DNA of 8,068 nt. It comes from Lentisphaerota bacterium. Lineage in GTDB: Bacteria > Verrucomicrobiota > Kiritimatiellia > RFP12 > UBA1067. The translations under genes and the position numbers were made by a program. How positions within the stretch are numbered: position 1 is the first letter of the stretch; every line of letters starts with the position of its first letter. Below the pieces are notes generated by a model. That model saw only the letters and a program-made list of their open reading frames with translations. It was not told the DNA's origin and did no database searches. The stretch spans positions 1 through 8,068 of the forward strand of contig JALHET010000080.1 in assembly GCA_022839525.1 (NCBI GenBank), given 5' to 3'. Shown in pieces: positions 6,051 to 8,068 of the stretch.

Positions 6051-6066
6051 CCACAAAATATGGTGT
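6051..6066 (-). promoter_or_regulatory. NrdR box, distal
   Basis: On the minus strand the site reads ACACCATATTTTGTGG. It matches the NrdR consensus acaCwAtATaTwGtgt in the ACAC flank and in eight of ten core positions. It sits exactly 31 bp from the proximal box, placing both on the same face of the helix, the usual arrangement for NrdR operators on ribonucleotide reductase genes. Confidence 0.77.
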
Positions 6067-6086
6067 ATTTTGATCATGTGTTTGGA

Positions 6087-6860
6087 TCACCGGCCAGAAC
6101 AGGGCAGGACACAGGTCGCACCCGCTCCGGGAAGTGGGATAACATGTACGGGGCAGTGGTAGGAGGCCTCCAAAATATCGGGACGCAGGACGTCGGACGG
6201 CGCCCCGTCCGCACGCTTGCGGCCTTCGCTTAGCAGAACGATACGGGGGAAAAACTGACTCGCGAGCGTGAGGTCGTGGACGACCATGAGGATGGTGGTT
6301 TGCCGCTCGCGGTTGAGGCGTATCAACAACCGCATCAGCTCGGCACGGTGGCGCAAATCCAAATGCGAGGTGGGCTCGTCCAGCAAGATGATTTCAGGAC
6401 GGCTGGCCAGCGCCATAGCCAGCGCGAGCCGCTGACGTTCACCGCCGCTCATTTCGGACAGGGGACGTTGCCGCAAGTGCCATGTTTCAGTGAGGTTCAT
6501 CGCCTCTTGGACAGCTTTGCAGTCCTCGTCCGATGGACCGCCAAAGCGCGGCAACAGGGCGGTTCGGCCGAGTGACACGAAAGCGTGGGCCGTGAACGGG
6601 ATATCGCGTGTGGTTTCTTGAGGCACAACGGCGAGCAGCCGTGCGCGGTTACGGGGGGAAAGACGTGCAATCCCTGTGCCTGCAACCTGCACGGAACCTT
6701 GCGCGGGAAGCTGTCCGGTGATCACCCGGAGCAGCGAGGACTTTCCCGCGCCGTTCGGCCCGACCAGGGCCACCCATTCCCCGCGTGTGACATGCAACGA
6801 GACATCGTTTAACACGGTCTCGGTGCGGTAAGCGGCGGTGATATGGTCAAGGCGGATCAT
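6087..6860 (-). CDS. ABC importer ATPase, FecE/BtuD family
   Basis: This is the cytoplasmic ATP-hydrolysing subunit that powers uptake of an iron-siderophore, heme or cobalamin complex. It has 257 residues with a complete set of motifs: Walker A GPNGAGKS (34-41), Q-loop VPQET (Q81), signature LSEMSGGERQR (134-144), Walker B IILLDEP (157-163), D-loop SHLD (165-168) and switch H195 in VVHD. It closely fits the type II importer ATPases that work with FecCD-type permeases. ATG at 6860 overlaps the permease stop as ATGA, with GGGAGG about 12 bases upstream. The last ~25 residues (after SYHCPVHV) form a short family-like regulatory tail rich in Pro and Gly. The substrate cannot be decided from this subunit. 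No terminator is visible after its stop, and the nrdD promoter begins about 37 bases further on. Confidence 0.93.
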   Translation of the reverse strand: MIRLDHITAAYRTETVLNDVSLHVTRGEWVALVGPNGAGKSSLLRVITGQLPAQGSVQVAGTGIARLSPRNRARLLAVVPQETTRDIPFTAHAFVSLGRTALLPRFGGPSDEDCKAVQEAMNLTETWHLRQRPLSEMSGGERQRLALAMALASRPEIILLDEPTSHLDLRHRAELMRLLIRLNRERQTTILMVVHDLTLASQFFPRIVLLSEGRKRADGAPSDVLRPDILEASYHCPVHVIPLPGAGATCVLPCSGR

Positions 6861-7828
6861 GTGAGCGGGAACCCTCCCTTGCGTGTCAACAAATAAAGGA
6901 AAAACGGGCCGCCGGAGAGCGCGGTGATCACGCCGACAGGAATCTCATGCGGGGCAAAAAGCGTACGGGCGAGCGTGTCGCACAGCACCAGAAAGGTACC
7001 CCCGAAAAGGGCGGCGCAGGGTAACAGGGTACGGTGGTTCGCGCCAATGAGGCGGCGCAGCGCGTGCGGCACGATCAGGCCGACAAAACCGATGATTCCG
7101 GAAACCGCCACCGCCGCAGCAGCGGCAAGCGTGGCGGCAGTCAGGATACTGGGTACCGCGACGCGTGTACGCACGCCAAGGTTGTATGCGGTTTCGTGTC
7201 CGAGCAGCAGGGCATCCAAGGCGTTGGCCTCATAGCAAAGCATGCTGATCGCCAGTGCGACCAGAAGTGCCACGCCCGTGAGGAGCGGCCATGAGGTGGC
7301 TTGGAGGTTGCCCAGCAGCCACCAGGTGATGCTGTGTACGGCGCGTGTTTTGGCAAGCGAGAGCAGTAGTATCTGCAGGCTGGAAAGGGTGGAGCCGGTG
7401 ACCACACCGGTTAGAATGAGCGTGTTAGGTATGTAACCGCTCGTGCGGTTTGCGAGAAGGCAGACGAGCAAAAGGGTGGCTGCGGCGATGAGGAATGCGC
7501 CTGCAGGCAGGGCAAGGGGAGTCAACGACGAGAGTCCGGTGGCGATCACAAGCGTTGCGCCGAGCGAGCCGCCGCTGCTGACGCCGAGCACATAGGGCTC
7601 TGCGAGCGCGTTGCGCAACACGGCCTGCAGGGCACAGCCTGAACACGAAAGCGCCGCCCCCACGACGAAACCGGTCAGCAGTCGGCTGAGCCTCAGTTCC
7701 AGCAGGGCGCGGCCTGTGGCCGTCGCGGTGTCCGGCAAGCCGAACCCCGACGAGCCCGCCAGCAAACAGAGTGCCAGCAGGAACGGAATGGGGATCACCA
7801 GATAAAGGGTTTGGCGTGAGTTTAGCAT
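6857..7828 (-). CDS. ABC importer permease, FecCD/BtuC family
   Basis: This is an integral inner-membrane permease of 323 residues, the usual length for BtuC/FhuB-half/FecCD proteins, which have about ten membrane helices and work as a dimer. Family landmarks: an N-terminal hydrophobic helix (8-28), then LRLSRLLTGFVVGAALSCSG (about 46-65), ALQAVLRNALAEPYVLGVSSGGSLG (about 66-90, the conserved RNPLAxPxxLGxSxGA motif, with Ala replacing Pro), and near the C-terminus SGIIGFVGLIVPHALRRLIGANHR, where the coupling segment contacts the ATPase, followed by EIPVGVITALSGGPFFLYLL. ATG at 7828 was chosen because it begins just before the first membrane helix, 17 bases after the binding-protein stop. No strong ribosome site is visible there, which suggests coupling. 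The C-terminus overlaps the ATPase gene. Confidence 0.93.
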   Translation of the reverse strand: MLNSRQTLYLVIPIPFLLALCLLAGSSGFGLPDTATATGRALLELRLSRLLTGFVVGAALSCSGCALQAVLRNALAEPYVLGVSSGGSLGATLVIATGLSSLTPLALPAGAFLIAAATLLLVCLLANRTSGYIPNTLILTGVVTGSTLSSLQILLLSLAKTRAVHSITWWLLGNLQATSWPLLTGVALLVALAISMLCYEANALDALLLGHETAYNLGVRTRVAVPSILTAATLAAAAAVAVSGIIGFVGLIVPHALRRLIGANHRTLLPCAALFGGTFLVLCDTLARTLFAPHEIPVGVITALSGGPFFLYLLTRKGGFPLT

Positions 7829-7845
7829 GAGAAAAGCGCGTCAAT

Positions 7846-8068
7846 TCATTTGTGCGTGAGTTTATGGGTGCGGGAAGTCCAGAGCGCGTCGTGCGCGAAC
7901 ACCTGTTTCAGTTGCGCGAGTCCCTCCAGTACGCGAGGGCCTGGACGGCTGACGGTGTTGAGATCGGGTACGGTGTAAATACGGCGGTTACGCACGGCGT
8001 TCAGCGCTTTCCAGCCGGTTTGTGAAGCGAAGCGCGGCAGGGGGGGGGAACCGTCCGTATCGAACAGG
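7846..8068 (-). CDS. Periplasmic metal-chelate binding protein (BtuF-like), C-terminal part
   Basis: The last 73 residues of a type III (TroA/BtuF-like) substrate-binding protein are present; the rest lies beyond the window end. The visible sequence, with TGWKALNAVRNRRIYTVPD followed by NTVSRPGPRVLEGLAQL, matches the C-terminal lobe of BtuF-like cobalamin and iron-chelate binding proteins, where W..L.AV..GR.Y.V.......RPGPR..EGL is typical. It would capture ligand outside the inner membrane and deliver it to the permease encoded next. The SRPGPR pattern leans toward cobalamin-type proteins, but this is a weak hint. Nine consecutive G on the plus strand (8040-8048, coding Ser-Pro-Pro-Leu) form a slippage-prone tract in the reading frame. 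The frame is intact as given. Confidence 0.85.
   Translation of the reverse strand, partial: LFDTDGSPPLPRFASQTGWKALNAVRNRRIYTVPDLNTVSRPGPRVLEGLAQLKQVFAHDALWTSRTHKLTHK

Noticed and set aside
6071..6089. Short inverted repeat TGATC/GATCA at the end of the ATPase gene as a terminator
   Set aside because: The stem is only 5 bp and AT-containing, with no suitable T-tract. It is too weak to call.
1..8068. CRISPR array, transposase, integrase or phage genes
   Set aside because: No regularly spaced direct repeats and no recognisable mobile-element proteins were seen on either strand. The only mobile-looking feature is the small non-coding inverted-repeat element.

Overview
The window is GC-rich bacterial chromosome holding mostly core metabolism genes plus a small accessory stretch. 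The GroEL sequence, the class III (oxygen-sensitive) ribonucleotide reductase and the style of the intergenic repeats suggest an anaerobe or facultative anaerobe. My best guess is the Verrucomicrobiota/Kiritimatiellota/Lentisphaerota group, but that placement is inference and not proven here.

Layout. (1) 1-1547, plus strand: groEL lacking only about 27 N-terminal residues, followed by two stacked intrinsic terminators (1553-1649). (2) 1650-1972: no gene. It holds a 170-bp element bounded by 16-bp inverted repeats with a palindrome and a GC-rich hairpin inside. (3) 1973-2738, plus strand: a 66-residue charged protein and a DxD nucleotidyltransferase, arranged like an antitoxin-toxin pair. (4) 2739-2888: no gene, one hairpin. 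(5) 2889-3173, minus strand: a self-contained mini transcription unit made of a promoter with perfect TTGACA, a 31-residue extremely basic protein that is easily missed, tRNA-Cys(GCA), and a terminator with a perfect 20-bp stem. (6) 3170-5967, minus strand: nrdD-nrdG (anaerobic NTP reductase and its radical SAM activase), overlapping by ATGA. They are preceded by a promoter and two NrdR-box-like sites exactly 31 bp apart. (7) 6087-8068, minus strand: the distal part of a BtuF-BtuC-BtuD-type importer operon for a metal chelate (cobalamin, siderophore or heme). The binding protein is cut by the window end.

How the parts work together. NrdD makes deoxynucleotides without oxygen after NrdG installs its glycyl radical, and the tandem operators predict repression by NrdR when dNTP/ATP is high. 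The importer operon lies immediately upstream on the same strand with no visible terminator, so read-through into nrdDG is possible. The most notable signals are the paired NrdR boxes over the nrdD promoter, the tiny basic protein sharing a transcript with tRNA-Cys and apparently starting almost without a leader, and the small-protein/nucleotidyltransferase pair beside an inverted-repeat element. I see no CRISPR array, transposase or phage gene.
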